64,000 nt of DNA from Glutamicibacter mishrai (GTDB lineage Bacteria; Actinomycetota; Actinomycetes; Actinomycetales; Micrococcaceae), in assembly GCF_012221945.1 (NCBI RefSeq), contig NZ_CP032549.1, forward strand, positions 1,674,001 to 1,738,000, given 5' to 3'. Shown in pieces: positions 52,176 to 62,275 of the stretch (position 1 is its first letter; each line of letters begins with the position of its first letter). A program made the translations under genes and the position numbers. Below the pieces are notes generated by a model. It was given only the letters and a program-made list of their open reading frames with translations, was not told the origin of the DNA and did no database searches.

Positions 52176-53456
52176 CTAAGCCCCGAAGAACTCGCGCGTC
52201 ACCTTGGACAGGTACCAAGGATCATCGACGCCGCACATCTCGCGTGCCGAATGCATGGACAGCAGTGCCACACCCACATCGAGGGTGCGGATGCCCAACC
52301 GGGTGGCCGTCAATGGGCCAATAGTCGAACCGCAAGGAACCCGGTTGTTGGAGACGAACTCCTGGTAAGGAACTCCGGCGCGCTCGCACCAGTTGGCGAA
52401 GGCGGCAGCACCCACCGCGTCGGTGGCATAACGCTGGTTGGCGTTGATCTTCAACAGCGGACCAGCATTGACCTGCGGACGGTTGGCCGGGTCGTGGCGC
52501 TCCGGATAGTTAGGGTGCACCGCATGGCCGGCGTCAGCCGAAAGGCATACCGAATTAGCCAAGGCGCGCGCCCGGTCTTCTACCCCGGCGCCCAGCGATA
52601 CCTGGATCCGGTTGATCAGCTCTTCAAGGAATGGACCGCAGGCACCCGAACGGGAACTGGAGCCCAGCTCTTCGTGGTCGAATGCGGCCAACATGGCAAT
52701 GTGCTGGCCCGATGGCTTCCGCGAGTGGTCGACTAGGGCGATAACTCCGGCATGCACCGAGGTGAGGTTATCCAGTCGGCCGCTGGCGAAGAAGTCCTTG
52801 CCGTGGCCGAAGACTTCGCCGCGCTGTGCAGGGGCCGTGAGAATGTCATAACCGGCCACCTGTGCCGGGTCCACGCCGGCGGAGGCAGCGAGGACAGCCA
52901 GGATGTCGGCATCAGCCAGATCCCCGGATCCGAAGATGGGGTTGGTGTGGGTCTGCTTGTCCAGGGTCAGGCCCTCGTTGACCTGGCGGTCAAGGTGGAT
53001 TGCCAGCTGCGGGATGCGCAGGATCGGTTCGGTCTGAGCCAAGTGCTCACTGCCGTCTTTCAACACCAAGCGCCCGGCGAGGACCAGTTCGCGGTCCAGC
53101 CAAGAATTCAGCAGCGGCCCGCCGTACACTTCAACGCCGGCCTGCCACCAGCCATTGGATCCCGTGGTGGGCTTTGGCTTCAGCTTGAAACCCGGTGAGT
53201 CGGTGTGGGCACCGAGAATATGGAATCCCGAGGTTGCGGTGGCTTCCTCTGGCTGGACCCACGCGATAATCGCCCCGTCGCGCACCACATAGTAGGATCC
53301 CGGCCCCAAGTTCCAAGCGTCGGCTTCGTTCAAGCCGGTAAACCCGACAGCGTCCAGGCGCTTAGCGGCCGATGCTGCCGCGTGGTAGCTGGAAGGGGAA
53401 GTTGCGACGTATTCGGCCAGGTCTGCAATGTGGGCCATTGCTGCGGCTTGTGCCAT
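52176..53456 (-). CDS. Aminopeptidase, M18 family
   Basis: 426 residues, cytoplasmic. Zinc-site motif GAHTDSPGFKLKP (82-94, H84 and D86) and AFDHEELGSSSRSGA, with the C-terminal SMHSAREMCGVDD containing the last His ligand. M18 enzymes remove N-terminal acidic residues (aspartyl aminopeptidase). Length and order are normal. Confidence 0.93.
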   Translation of the reverse strand: MAQAAAMAHIADLAEYVATSPSSYHAAASAAKRLDAVGFTGLNEADAWNLGPGSYYVVRDGAIIAWVQPEEATATSGFHILGAHTDSPGFKLKPKPTTGSNGWWQAGVEVYGGPLLNSWLDRELVLAGRLVLKDGSEHLAQTEPILRIPQLAIHLDRQVNEGLTLDKQTHTNPIFGSGDLADADILAVLAASAGVDPAQVAGYDILTAPAQRGEVFGHGKDFFASGRLDNLTSVHAGVIALVDHSRKPSGQHIAMLAAFDHEELGSSSRSGACGPFLEELINRIQVSLGAGVEDRARALANSVCLSADAGHAVHPNYPERHDPANRPQVNAGPLLKINANQRYATDAVGAAAFANWCERAGVPYQEFVSNNRVPCGSTIGPLTATRLGIRTLDVGVALLSMHSAREMCGVDDPWYLSKVTREFFGA

Positions 53457-53686
53457 AGCTGGTTACTCACTTCTTTCTGTCATCGTCTCGCTGGAATCCA
53501 GGATGAGGTTCCCGCCTGAACTATCGGGTTGTTCTCCAGCTTAGTATCCCGGTGCCGGTTTACCGGCGGATCAGCGCCCTCCGGGCTTGCTAGGAACCCG
53601 ATGGACACCCTCATCTCATGCTTGACTTGGAGCCTAGCGTCGGCAAAGCTGAAGTCAGACCGGGAGACAACGAAAGCGAGATCATC

Positions 53687-54097
53687 ATGGCTACATCTGA
53701 TCCAACCCCAGAGCCACGCAACCTGCCTGTGGAGCCAGAGAATGGTGTCCAGGTTAATTCCGGTGAACACGCTGTTCAACCGCGTACGCCGAAGGAAACC
53801 AAGGCACCGCGCGAAGTTCCTGAATCCAAGGAAAAGCTGCCGGTGACCAAGCTCGGCCGCATCTGGACCGCCACCGTCTTGGGCATCATCGTGCTGATCT
53901 TGCTGATCATCTTCATCGCCCAAAACCAAGACCAAGTCACCCTGCGATACTTCGCCTACGAAGGACAGGTGAACCTCGGCTTGGCCCTGTTCATCGCCGC
54001 CATCGGCGGCGCCTTGGTGGTTGCGATTGCCGGAGTAGCCCGCGTTATCCAGCTGCGCGCCACTGCGAAGAAGAAGCGCAAGGCCAGCAAGCGCTAA
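53687..54097 (+). CDS. LapA-domain membrane protein
   Basis: 136 residues from the Met at 53687 (ATSDPTPEPRNL), with gaaagcgag upstream. A proline/glutamate-rich cytoplasmic N-terminus (1-55) is followed by a first helix (LGIIVLILLIIFIAQN), the NQDQVTLRYFAYEGQVNLGLALFIAAIGGAL LapA (DUF1049) core and a lysine-rich C-terminus. Small cell-envelope protein of unknown role. Confidence 0.82.
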   Translation: MATSDPTPEPRNLPVEPENGVQVNSGEHAVQPRTPKETKAPREVPESKEKLPVTKLGRIWTATVLGIIVLILLIIFIAQNQDQVTLRYFAYEGQVNLGLALFIAAIGGALVVAIAGVARVIQLRATAKKKRKASKR

Positions 54098-54111
54098 GAC
54101 CAATTCAAGGG

Positions 54112-54149
54112 CCGTTGCCTGCCGAAATCAACATTTCAGCAGGCAGCGG
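54112..54149. terminator. Terminator between LapA-like and response regulator genes
   Basis: Stem of 11 bp with one mismatch (CCGTTGCCTGC/GCAGGCAGCGG) with an inner GAAAT/ATTTC pair, 15 nt after the LapA-like stop, between converging genes. Confidence 0.75.
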
Positions 54150-54166
54150 TCCTTGTGTTTGGAAAA

Positions 54167-54865
54167 TCAGTAATCAAGTCCCTGGGAAGGGATGACCAAC
54201 CCAGTCTCATAGGCATAGACCACGGCTTGGACACGGTCCCTCAAATGCAGCTTGGTCAGGATCCTGCGCACATGCGTTTTGACCGTTGCCTCGGAAAGGA
54301 AGAAACGGTGCGCGATTTCCGCGTTGGATAATCCTTCGGCGAGCGCGCGCAATACTTCTTGCTCGCGTGGCGTCAGATCATCGAGCAAGGGATCTCGAGG
54401 TGCTTCAGCGGGCTGACCGGCATGGGCTTTGCCGCCATTGCGGACATAGGTTTCCAGCAGCCGCGCAGTAACCCGGGGCGCCACCACGGCATCGCCGGAG
54501 GCAACCAGGCGCACCGCCTGGACCAGTTCTTCAGGGGCAACATCCTTGAGCAGGAACGCGCTGGCCCCGGCTTGCAACCCTGAAAAGGCATATTCATCAA
54601 GATCAAAGGTCGTCAGGATGATGATCTTGGTGTCCGGGTGTTCCTTCGCGATGCGTTCGGTGGCTTCAATGCCGTCCATTTTGGGCATGCGGACATCCAT
54701 GAGCACTACGTCGGGTTTCAGCACCGCCGTCTGGGTCAAGGCATCCAGGCCGTCGACGGCTTCGCCGGCGATGGCGATATCCTCCTCGCCTTCGAGGATC
54801 AGGCGGAATCCCATGCGCAACAGCGGCTGATCATCAACCAGCAAGACCTTGATTTTCTCTTCCAT
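54167..54865 (-). CDS. NarL/LuxR-type response regulator
   Basis: 232 residues from the ATG at 54865 (gaaggaa site). Receiver domain with D11-D12, phosphoacceptor D57 (VVLMDVRMP) and K107; LuxR HTH at the C-terminus (TPREQEVLRALAEGLSNAEIAHR, SEATVKTHVRRILTKLHLRDR). Its start is 3 bases from the kinase stop. Likely controls the ABC transporter genes of the same operon. Confidence 0.93.
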   Translation of the reverse strand: MEEKIKVLLVDDQPLLRMGFRLILEGEEDIAIAGEAVDGLDALTQTAVLKPDVVLMDVRMPKMDGIEATERIAKEHPDTKIIILTTFDLDEYAFSGLQAGASAFLLKDVAPEELVQAVRLVASGDAVVAPRVTARLLETYVRNGGKAHAGQPAEAPRDPLLDDLTPREQEVLRALAEGLSNAEIAHRFFLSEATVKTHVRRILTKLHLRDRVQAVVYAYETGLVIPSQGLDY

Positions 54866-54867
54866 GT

Positions 54868-56166
54868 CTATTCCTTCGCTGTTTTCTGCTTGTCGTTTTT
54901 CACGCCGCATTCAGGGATTTTCAGCACCGCTTTAACTATCCATCCACCGCTGGCTACCGGGCCTGCCTCAACGGTGCCCTCATAGAGCGCTGCTCGTTCG
55001 CGCATGCCTCGCAGCCCTCGGCCGCTGCCCACGCTGGGCACCCTGGTCGCATCGCCGTTATCCATGACTTCCAGGCGCAGTTCGTCGTCGTGCCTTCGTT
55101 CCAAACGTACCTGTACGTCGCTGACATTGCGGGCGTAGCGCAGCGAGTTGGTCAGAGATTCTTGGATCATGCGGAAGACCGTCAATTGGAAGGTGGTGTC
55201 TTCGGGCAGGTCTCCCCCCGTATGGGTGAAGGTGATGGGCAGGCCTGCCGTGCGGAATCCCTCAAGCAGCTGCTCGACATTCCCGCCGGTGGGTTGCGGT
55301 TCCAGCTCCCCGGTCTCGTTCTGGCGCAGCACGCCAAGCATGCGGCGCATATCCGCCAGGGCCGCCCTGCCGGTGCCGGAGAGCTCGTTGAGTACCTCGT
55401 CGGCGCGGGCCTGGTCCCGTTTGGCGACCACGCGTGCGCCTTCGGACAAGGCGATCATCACGGACAGGGAGTGCGCGACCACGTCATGCATTTCCCGGGC
55501 GATCCTGTTGCGCTCTTGTACCTGGGCCAGGCTGGATACCTGGCGCGCCCAGTGATTGAGCTCGGCCTCATGGATTCGCGCATTGCGCACGTTCATGCCG
55601 ACCGCGGCCGCAGCGATATAGAACCCGATAACAAAACTGCCTGAGATGCCGATGATGATTCGGCTGAATACCGCTTCGTCAATACCGTCGCTCGGGTCCA
55701 GTTCCATCCCCTCCATATCGGGGAAGCCCATCAGCACCATCAGCACCACTTGGAAGCTGCCGGCTAGTACGGCCAGCGGAATGGTGCGCTTCGCCGAATA
55801 GCTGGTGGCTACCGTGTACAGCGCAATGATCATGCCCACGCCGCCGAGCCCTCCTTGCGGGCCGGCGATGATCAGGGCGACGCACTCGAAAACGAAGACC
55901 AATACGATCACCGTCATCGGCGCCTTGCGGCGGTACAGCAAGGCCGCGCTCACGGCCAGCGTAGTGACCAGCAGCCCGGTCGCGTTGGCCCCGGGCATGG
56001 CCGCGGCGATCAGAACCCCGGGCAGGGTGAGCAACAGGTACAGGACCACTGCGCCAATGACCACCAAGCGCGGGTGGGTGCGCAGGTAGCGGCGCACCCG
56101 GCCCATTCGCTTGGCGGTCAGTTCGTCAAAGGAGGCGACAGTTTCCTGCAGCGTCTGTTGGGTCAT
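54868..56166 (-). CDS. Sensor histidine kinase, HisKA_3
   Basis: 432 residues from the Met at 56166 (TQQTLQETV). Five to six membrane segments in the first half, phosphoacceptor His in RNRIAREMHDVVAHSLSVM, then a HATPase domain with RMIQESLTNSLRYARN and a glycine-rich GRGLRGMRERAAL loop. Pairs with the downstream response regulator; upstream genes on the same strand are the ABC-2 transporter. Confidence 0.9.
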   Translation of the reverse strand: MTQQTLQETVASFDELTAKRMGRVRRYLRTHPRLVVIGAVVLYLLLTLPGVLIAAAMPGANATGLLVTTLAVSAALLYRRKAPMTVIVLVFVFECVALIIAGPQGGLGGVGMIIALYTVATSYSAKRTIPLAVLAGSFQVVLMVLMGFPDMEGMELDPSDGIDEAVFSRIIIGISGSFVIGFYIAAAAVGMNVRNARIHEAELNHWARQVSSLAQVQERNRIAREMHDVVAHSLSVMIALSEGARVVAKRDQARADEVLNELSGTGRAALADMRRMLGVLRQNETGELEPQPTGGNVEQLLEGFRTAGLPITFTHTGGDLPEDTTFQLTVFRMIQESLTNSLRYARNVSDVQVRLERRHDDELRLEVMDNGDATRVPSVGSGRGLRGMRERAALYEGTVEAGPVASGGWIVKAVLKIPECGVKNDKQKTAKE

Positions 56167-56200
56167 GATTCCAGTGTAGTTTTCCCGGCCTGTCCGCCGA

Positions 56201-57043
56201 TTACTTGATGTCACGCTTAGCGAGCAATACTGCGCCCAGCACCAATGGGATGACGATCCATCCAGCGACGCCGGCCAACTGCTGCCACAGCTCCAATTCG
56301 GTGGGGACGCTCAGTGGCGTGGCCAAGGACATTCCCAACTGGTCCGGCAGGAATGCCGAAATGTTCTTGGACCAATCCACGAGGGACCCAAGGATGGCGG
56401 TGATAATCGGCAGGACAAAGAACACGCCGGCCAAGATGGTGATGCCGCCTGCGGAATTGCGCAGCAAGACGCCCAAGGCCAAGCCGATCAGGGCTGCCAT
56501 GATGACGGCCAGGGTGCCGTACCAGAGCACCGATTGGAATGATTCGCCACCGAAGTCCAGGACCAGGTCGTAGTTCTCGGCGATGGGCTTCGCCGCCACA
56601 AAGGCCAGGAGGCTCGACACCAACTGTGTCAGTCCCGTGAGCACCACGATCAACACGATTTTTGCAGACATCACGCGCAGCCGCTGCGGGCTGGCCAGGA
56701 AGGTGCTGACTGCCGAGCCTGTGGTGAATTCACCGCTGAACAGCAGCACGCCCAGCACGCCGAGGATCAATTGGCTGAAGACAAGTCCGGAGCCGATGGT
56801 TTCGCTGGCGAATCCTGGCTGCGCCATGGAACTCATGCCTTCCATCTGGCTGACATCGCCCATGCTCTGCATCAGCGAGCCGACGCCCCACGTGCCAATG
56901 ACGGCGATGGCTACATAGAGCACTAGCGCTATGGCCAATAGGATGCCGGTGGATTTCAACGAGAACATGCGGATCGCTTCGCTGCGCAGCACGCCTCTGA
57001 AAGTGACCTTGCCGCGCACTGGCGCTTGAATCTGGGTAGTCAT
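56201..57043 (-). CDS. ABC-2 type permease
   Basis: 280 residues, six membrane segments. The pattern of an N-terminal EAIRMFSLKSTG segment, FSGEFTTGSAVSTFLASPQRL and later helices fits ABC-2 permeases of antibiotic/bacitracin-type exporters. It lies 6 nt after the ATPase gene and 34 nt before the kinase, so an operon of ATPase-permease-kinase-regulator. Confidence 0.88.
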   Translation of the reverse strand: MTTQIQAPVRGKVTFRGVLRSEAIRMFSLKSTGILLAIALVLYVAIAVIGTWGVGSLMQSMGDVSQMEGMSSMAQPGFASETIGSGLVFSQLILGVLGVLLFSGEFTTGSAVSTFLASPQRLRVMSAKIVLIVVLTGLTQLVSSLLAFVAAKPIAENYDLVLDFGGESFQSVLWYGTLAVIMAALIGLALGVLLRNSAGGITILAGVFFVLPIITAILGSLVDWSKNISAFLPDQLGMSLATPLSVPTELELWQQLAGVAGWIVIPLVLGAVLLAKRDIK

Positions 57044-57049
57044 TGTCTT

Positions 57050-57976
57050 CTACTTCCCGCCGCTGTGCTCGGCAACAATATTCGAGTTGTATTCCACGGC
57101 TTCCCGGGTCAACTCCATGTAGGCATCTTCCAAAGTGCGTTGCAAAGGACGCAGCTCGCTGAGCACCACACCGGCTTCCAGGGCGCGGCGGCCGATGATC
57201 TCCGAGTCCGGGCCGGTGACTTCCAGGCTCTGCCCATCAAGGCGGCGCAATTGCACGCCTTCCGCACTCAGGGCATTCATCAACACCTCGATGTCGGTGG
57301 CGCGAACAATGGTCTGGGACAGCCCGTTATCGATGAATTCACTGATGGGGGCCTCGGCCATGATGCGTCCTCGGCCAATGACAATGAGATGATCCGCGGT
57401 TTGCGCCATCTCGCTCATGAGGTGGGAGGAAATGAACACGGTCTTGCCGGCTGCCGCTTGCTGCCGGGCGAGGTTGCGCACCCAGGCCACGCCTTCGGGA
57501 TCCAGCCCATTGACCGGTTCATCGAGGATCAGCACTTGCGGGTCGCCCAGCAGCGCGGTGGCGATGCCCAGGCGTTGGCCCATGCCCAAGGAGAACCCGC
57601 CGACCTTCTTGCGCTGCACGCCGCTCAGGCCGGTTAGTTCCAGCACCTCGTGGACCCGGGAGACCGGCAGGCCCGCGGTGGCAGCCATGGACCGCAGATG
57701 GGCCAAGGGGGTCAGCGACTTGTGCACCGACTTCGCTTCCAGCAAGGTGCCCACTTCGGTCAGCGGGTGCTTGGAGGTCTTGAAGTCCCGGTTGTTCACC
57801 AGAACCTGCCCGCTGGTGGGGGCCGCCAACCCGACGATCATGCGCATAGTGGTGGATTTGCCGGCGCCGTTAGGACCGAGGAAACCGGTCACCGCTCCGG
57901 GTTGCACCGTGAACGACACCTGGTCGACCACGGTCTTGTTACCGTATCTCTTCGTCAACTGCTGAGCCTGGATCAT
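57050..57976 (-). CDS. ABC transporter ATP-binding protein
   Basis: 308 residues. Walker A GPNGAGKSTT, signature SLGMGQRLG, Walker B VLILDEPVNGLDPEG, H-loop SSHLMSEM. The C-terminal ~80 residues follow the DrrA/BcrA pattern. Works with the adjacent permease, likely in self-protection or peptide export; the two-component pair next to it probably senses the substrate. Confidence 0.93.
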   Translation of the reverse strand: MIQAQQLTKRYGNKTVVDQVSFTVQPGAVTGFLGPNGAGKSTTMRMIVGLAAPTSGQVLVNNRDFKTSKHPLTEVGTLLEAKSVHKSLTPLAHLRSMAATAGLPVSRVHEVLELTGLSGVQRKKVGGFSLGMGQRLGIATALLGDPQVLILDEPVNGLDPEGVAWVRNLARQQAAAGKTVFISSHLMSEMAQTADHLIVIGRGRIMAEAPISEFIDNGLSQTIVRATDIEVLMNALSAEGVQLRRLDGQSLEVTGPDSEIIGRRALEAGVVLSELRPLQRTLEDAYMELTREAVEYNSNIVAEHSGGK

Positions 57977-58065
57977 ATCTCCAGCCTATGGAAAACAGGC
58001 TGCAGATGAACCGACCCGAGTGCTGATCTTCGCCTCACTCAAAAGGGTGAGTGCCCGGGGTTAAA

Positions 58066-58105
58066 GCAGTGATGGAATGCACCTTGCGGTGCACGCCATC
58101 ACTGC
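58066..58105 (-). terminator. Hairpin after the DUF218 gene
   Basis: 10-bp stem GCAGTGATGG/CCATCACTGC with an inner GCACC-TTGC-GGTGC pair, about 12 nt after the DUF218 stop. Its high pairing suggests an intrinsic terminator. Confidence 0.75.
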
Positions 58106-58117
58106 TGTCCGCGGGGT

Positions 58118-59146
58118 TCAGAACCCGGCACGGGTGGCCAGGAAGATCAGCCCGGCAAGGCCCACCGCGAAGGGCAGGGCCAGCAGGATGATGAGCTTGA
58201 GCTGATCGCGGGCAATCGCCACGCACTCACGCAAAAAGGCGCTGGGCCGGTAGTAGGCTGCCGTCTTCCCGCCGTAGGAGCGGGCTTCCAAGCCCATCTG
58301 GCGCGAGGCCAACCCGGCTCGCAGCGCGTGATAATCGCTGGTGACCAGCCACAGGTGTCCCTCCGGCTGGCGTTCGCGGACCAACGCATCGGAGAATTCC
58401 AGGTTCTCCACGGTGTCCTTGGCCCGGTCTTCGATCAGGATCTGCGATTCGGGGATGCCCTGATCACGCAGGTAGCGGGCCATGCTCACGCCCTCGGGTT
58501 CCTTCTCATCGTGCCCCTGTCCCCCGGTGGGAACCATCAGCAGTTGCGGCTCGGATTGCGAGGAGTAGAGCTCGATGGCCTTATCCAGCCGGCCGCGCAG
58601 CAAGGGAGTGACTTTCCCGTTGATGGTGCGCGCCCCGAGGATGACGGCGGCAACACCGCTGGTTTTTGCCGGGAACTTCGCGTGCACCCAGGCATATAGC
58701 AGCATCATGGCGAAGAGGCTGGCGGTGAACACCGAGGCCATGAACAAGATGAACGCGAGCGAGTAGGTCCACCAGGTATTGATCCCCACCAGCAGCACGG
58801 CGAGCACCGGCAGGATGAAGACCAGCACGCCGGCGGCCAGCGACAGCAGGTTGGAGATCCGTGCGCCCTCACGCCGCCACATCAGCACGCCGTTGTAGAT
58901 CAGCGCCCCGCCGAAGACCACCACGATCAGCGGCGTGAGCACCATGACGATGGCTATCAGGAAGCCGAAGCCGGGTACCAGGGTGCTCAGCAGATCCACG
59001 ACGGCGGCAATGCTGCACAGCGCCAAGGGAAAGAGCAAGGCGGCCAGCCCCAGTCGGCGGGGATCCTTGCGGTACTGCCAAACGAATACCGCCCAGAGCA
59101 CTGCCAGCAGGGCCCATCCAGCGAGTTGAACCAGTAGTTCCTGCAT
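58118..59146 (-). CDS. YdcF/ElyC-like (DUF218) membrane protein
   Basis: 342 residues. Five hydrophobic segments in the first half (about 5-165) are followed by a soluble DUF218 domain: AVILGARTINGKVTPLLRGRLDKAIEL, PTGGQGHDEKEPEG and ESQILIEDRAKDTVENL. ElyC/SanA homologues act in cell-envelope glycan metabolism. A C-terminal membrane helix is also present. Role inferred from family. Confidence 0.85.
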   Translation of the reverse strand: MQELLVQLAGWALLAVLWAVFVWQYRKDPRRLGLAALLFPLALCSIAAVVDLLSTLVPGFGFLIAIVMVLTPLIVVVFGGALIYNGVLMWRREGARISNLLSLAAGVLVFILPVLAVLLVGINTWWTYSLAFILFMASVFTASLFAMMLLYAWVHAKFPAKTSGVAAVILGARTINGKVTPLLRGRLDKAIELYSSQSEPQLLMVPTGGQGHDEKEPEGVSMARYLRDQGIPESQILIEDRAKDTVENLEFSDALVRERQPEGHLWLVTSDYHALRAGLASRQMGLEARSYGGKTAAYYRPSAFLRECVAIARDQLKLIILLALPFAVGLAGLIFLATRAGF

Positions 59147-59152
59147 TTGCGA

Positions 59153-60586
59153 CTATTTCACCGATTTCCAGTTTTTGATGCGGTATTCGCGTTTGAGCAT
59201 GGATTGGGCGCCAAGGTATCCGCCCATGCCATGGACCGATGGCCCCGGCGGGGCCGCCGAGGAGATGAGATACAGGCCCTTGGACTGCAGGTACCAGGGA
59301 TCCAGGGAAACCCTTGGCCGCTTGATAGTGCCCAGCAGGTCCATGGTGCCGCCGGATAGGTCCCCGCCGATCAAGGCTGCGTTCTGCCGCTCCAAATCCT
59401 TGGCGGTGACCACGTGGGCTTCGAGGATTATTTCGGAGAAGCCCGGGGCCGCCTGCTGGATCATGGATTGGATTTCCTGGCGCATATCCCGTGGCGAATC
59501 CAGGGGCACATGGCAATAGGCCCAGATGACGTGCTGTCCTTCTGGCGCGCGCGAATCATCGAACTGCGAAGGCTGGGAAACGATCATGAACGGGGTCGCC
59601 GATCCGCGGTGGACCGCGGCACGCTCGGCCTTGCCCACCTGCTTGGCGGTGCCGCCCAGATGCACGGTGCCGGCAGTGGCCAGCACCGGATCGAGCCAAG
59701 GAACCGGTTCGGAGAGCACAAAGTGGACCAGGCAGCTGCCCGGCGAGCGCCTGGTGGTGGACAGGGCTCGGGAGAGCTGTTCGGGCAGGTGGCCGGCGCT
59801 GAGCTTCGCGGCCTCTTCGGCTGAGGTGTCGAAGAGGATGTTCTGCGCGGAGAGCTCGTCGATGTGGTTGACCCTCACGCCGGTATGGATCTGCGCGCCG
59901 TGGGCGGTGGCTTCGGCAGCCAGCGCGTCACTGATTGCTTGGGAGCCTCCGCGGGGAATCGGCCAGCCCTTGGCGTGGGCGGTGGCGGCCAGGAACAGGC
60001 CGGCCCCGGCATTGGCCGGGCCCTGCGATCCGCCAGCCACATGGGCTGCGCACCCCGAGTAGAGGGCCGCGGCCCGCTCATACTTCGCCCCGAGCAATTC
60101 CTTGAGCCCCATGCCGCCCAGGGTGGCAGCCCCGAAGCTGGCCAGGGCCAGCGGGTGGCTGGGGACTTTGAGCAGGGTATTGAGCAGGGTATCGCTGACC
60201 TGGTCGATCTGGTTGACCAGCGGCTGGACCAGCCGGCGATAGATCTGCCCGTCCTCGCCGCCCAATTCCTCGACGGTGCGCTCCAGATCCCGGTAGGCGT
60301 AGGCGGTGCGGTCATCGATGACATGGGCGAAGGACAGATCCGGGGTGATGAAGTCCACGCGTTCGTGGACCCCGAGTTCGCGCATGGCCGGGGACTGCAT
60401 GGCCATCGGGTGCACGGCGCTGCCCAGATCGAAGATCGCCTCGGAGCCATCCAGGGATTGGGTCCTGGCCGCCCCGCCGATGCTCTCGTTGGCTTCATAG
60501 ACCTGCACGTTGAGCCCGGCCCGGGCGGCCACCGCGGCGGCGGCCAATCCGTTGGGCCCGGCGCCGATGACAGCGACGTCGATCAT
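59153..60586 (-). CDS. FAD-dependent oxidoreductase, phytoene desaturase/PYROXD2-like
   Basis: 477 residues. The N-terminal dinucleotide fold IDVAVIGAGPNGLAAAAVAARAG with VYEANESIGGAART, and the C-terminal GPSVHGMGGYLGAQ (FAD site), fit the carotenoid-desaturase/amine-oxidase-like branch. The rest of the protein lacks clear carotenoid motifs. Stop 4 nt before the DUF218 gene start; its start overlaps the mannosyltransferase stop. Confidence 0.85.
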   Translation of the reverse strand: MIDVAVIGAGPNGLAAAAVAARAGLNVQVYEANESIGGAARTQSLDGSEAIFDLGSAVHPMAMQSPAMRELGVHERVDFITPDLSFAHVIDDRTAYAYRDLERTVEELGGEDGQIYRRLVQPLVNQIDQVSDTLLNTLLKVPSHPLALASFGAATLGGMGLKELLGAKYERAAALYSGCAAHVAGGSQGPANAGAGLFLAATAHAKGWPIPRGGSQAISDALAAEATAHGAQIHTGVRVNHIDELSAQNILFDTSAEEAAKLSAGHLPEQLSRALSTTRRSPGSCLVHFVLSEPVPWLDPVLATAGTVHLGGTAKQVGKAERAAVHRGSATPFMIVSQPSQFDDSRAPEGQHVIWAYCHVPLDSPRDMRQEIQSMIQQAAPGFSEIILEAHVVTAKDLERQNAALIGGDLSGGTMDLLGTIKRPRVSLDPWYLQSKGLYLISSAAPPGPSVHGMGGYLGAQSMLKREYRIKNWKSVK

Positions 60587-62046
60587 TGCTTGCCTCCTGC
60601 GGTTTCATGTTGCTTCTTGGTGCCAGGCAGCCATGGGCGCAGGGTGAATTGGTCGGGGAGCCCCGCGAACTGGCCGGCCAGCGGATCAACCTGCCCCACC
60701 GCGCGGATCGGGTCGCGCCGCGGATCGAGGATGGAACGGGCCACCAGGTACATCAGGTAGCCGAGCATCAGCATGTGGGCGAAGACCAGGACCACGTAGC
60801 CGACCTCGGGGAAGGCCTTGTGCGGGTCTTCGGCAGAGGAGGCGGCCAGGTAGTTCCAGAGACCATAGAAGTGGGCGATCTCCACCAGCATCCAGATCAC
60901 GAATTCGCGCCAGCGCGGCAAGGCCAGTACGAACAGCGGGATCAGCCAGACGATGAACTGCGGCGAGTAGACCTTGTTGACCATGACAAAGGAGGCAATG
61001 ATCAAGAAGGCCATCGATCCCAGCCGCGGGGTGCGCTCGGCGCACAGTCCAAGCAGGGCCACGCCTACGCAGCACAGGAAGAAGAGGACCAGCCCGTAGC
61101 GCGAAATCTGGTCGGCCTCGAAGATCGGCAGGCCCGGGTTCTTGGCAGCCACCACATTCCAGGCGTGCCAGAAGCTGGACAGGCCCGCCCCGCGTTCCGA
61201 GGAGAAGTTGAAGAAGTGCATGAAGGACTTGGGGAAGGCCAGCGCGTAGGGCAGGTTGACCAGGACCCAGGTGGCCGCGGCGGTTCCGCCGGTGACCCAG
61301 AAGGTCTTGAGCCGGCCGGTGCGGATGGCCAGCACGAGGATCGCGCCGAGGATGAAGAAGGGGTAGATCTTCATTGCGGCGCCTAGTCCGATCAGCACCC
61401 CGGCCCAGACGGTGTGCTTGCGCGCGAAGGCCAGCATGCCGGCGGCCAGCAGGGCGACGGCCCACATATCCCAGTTGATGCTGCCGGCCAGGATGATGCC
61501 CGGGGCGATCGCCACCATCGCGGCATCCCAGGGCCGTCGTCCGGTCATCCGCACGGTGCACACCACGGTGATCATCCACAGGATCGCCACCAGCACCAGG
61601 TTCATGTCGAAGTACAGCAGCGAGCGGTTGGCCACCGATTCGGGCACGATCGAGGCCACCGCGGAAGCAACGGTGCTCATCAGCACCGGGTATTCGAATT
61701 CGGCGGTGGCGCTGAACGGGGCCCACGGGTTATCGGCAAATCCGCGGGCGCCGAACAGCGGCACCCAGTCGCTGTAGCAGGCATAGTTATAGGGGTTGCC
61801 GCCGCCCCAGCCGTTGACCCGGCACGGGTTCTTGGCCAGCAGCATCAGCAGCGCCCCGAGGGTGGTCATCAGGATGATGACGCGTTCCACGCTGAAGAAT
61901 CCCGGGTCGACCCGACCCGGATCGCTGCGCCGGCCCAAGGGGCCGCCGATCAGGGCGGTGAACTGTCGAAGGAAGCCGTCAGCGCGTGATGGCACGGTAA
62001 TACGCAGAGGGCCACGCTTGGGCGGAGACTGGTTTGGCTCGTGCAT
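60583..62046 (-). CDS. GT87-like mannosyltransferase (DUF2029)
   Basis: 487 residues from the Met at 62046, chosen by its ggagag site. About ten membrane segments with the long first loop GGGNPYNYACYSDWVPL and LGAAMKIYPFFIL, and the SFWHAWN motif typical of GT87 polyprenyl-phosphate-dependent mannosyltransferases of actinobacterial cell-wall glycans. Substrate likely a lipid-linked mannose donor; inferred. Confidence 0.8.
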   Translation of the reverse strand: MHEPNQSPPKRGPLRITVPSRADGFLRQFTALIGGPLGRRSDPGRVDPGFFSVERVIILMTTLGALLMLLAKNPCRVNGWGGGNPYNYACYSDWVPLFGARGFADNPWAPFSATAEFEYPVLMSTVASAVASIVPESVANRSLLYFDMNLVLVAILWMITVVCTVRMTGRRPWDAAMVAIAPGIILAGSINWDMWAVALLAAGMLAFARKHTVWAGVLIGLGAAMKIYPFFILGAILVLAIRTGRLKTFWVTGGTAAATWVLVNLPYALAFPKSFMHFFNFSSERGAGLSSFWHAWNVVAAKNPGLPIFEADQISRYGLVLFFLCCVGVALLGLCAERTPRLGSMAFLIIASFVMVNKVYSPQFIVWLIPLFVLALPRWREFVIWMLVEIAHFYGLWNYLAASSAEDPHKAFPEVGYVVLVFAHMLMLGYLMYLVARSILDPRRDPIRAVGQVDPLAGQFAGLPDQFTLRPWLPGTKKQHETAGGKQ

Positions 62047-62275
62047 ACTCTCCAGCCTAGATGTTTTGCCCGCAAGCATCAGCGCATAGGCCAACGTTTC
62101 GTATTAACTCGCTGCTTCGCACCGTTCGCGAAGGCTGAAGCCGAGCCCGGCGAGCGCACGTAAACCGCTTGCTGACCTCACTTTCAGCAAATAAGCAGGT
62201 GATTACACCGTGACTTCACCCCTCGTTTACCTAAATACTCCCGGTTGGTTAACTAAGGCCCATAGCGTCATATCC

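Noticed and set aside
59864..60760. Plus-strand frame of 298 codons
   Set aside because: Antisense to the FAD oxidoreductase and mannosyltransferase.
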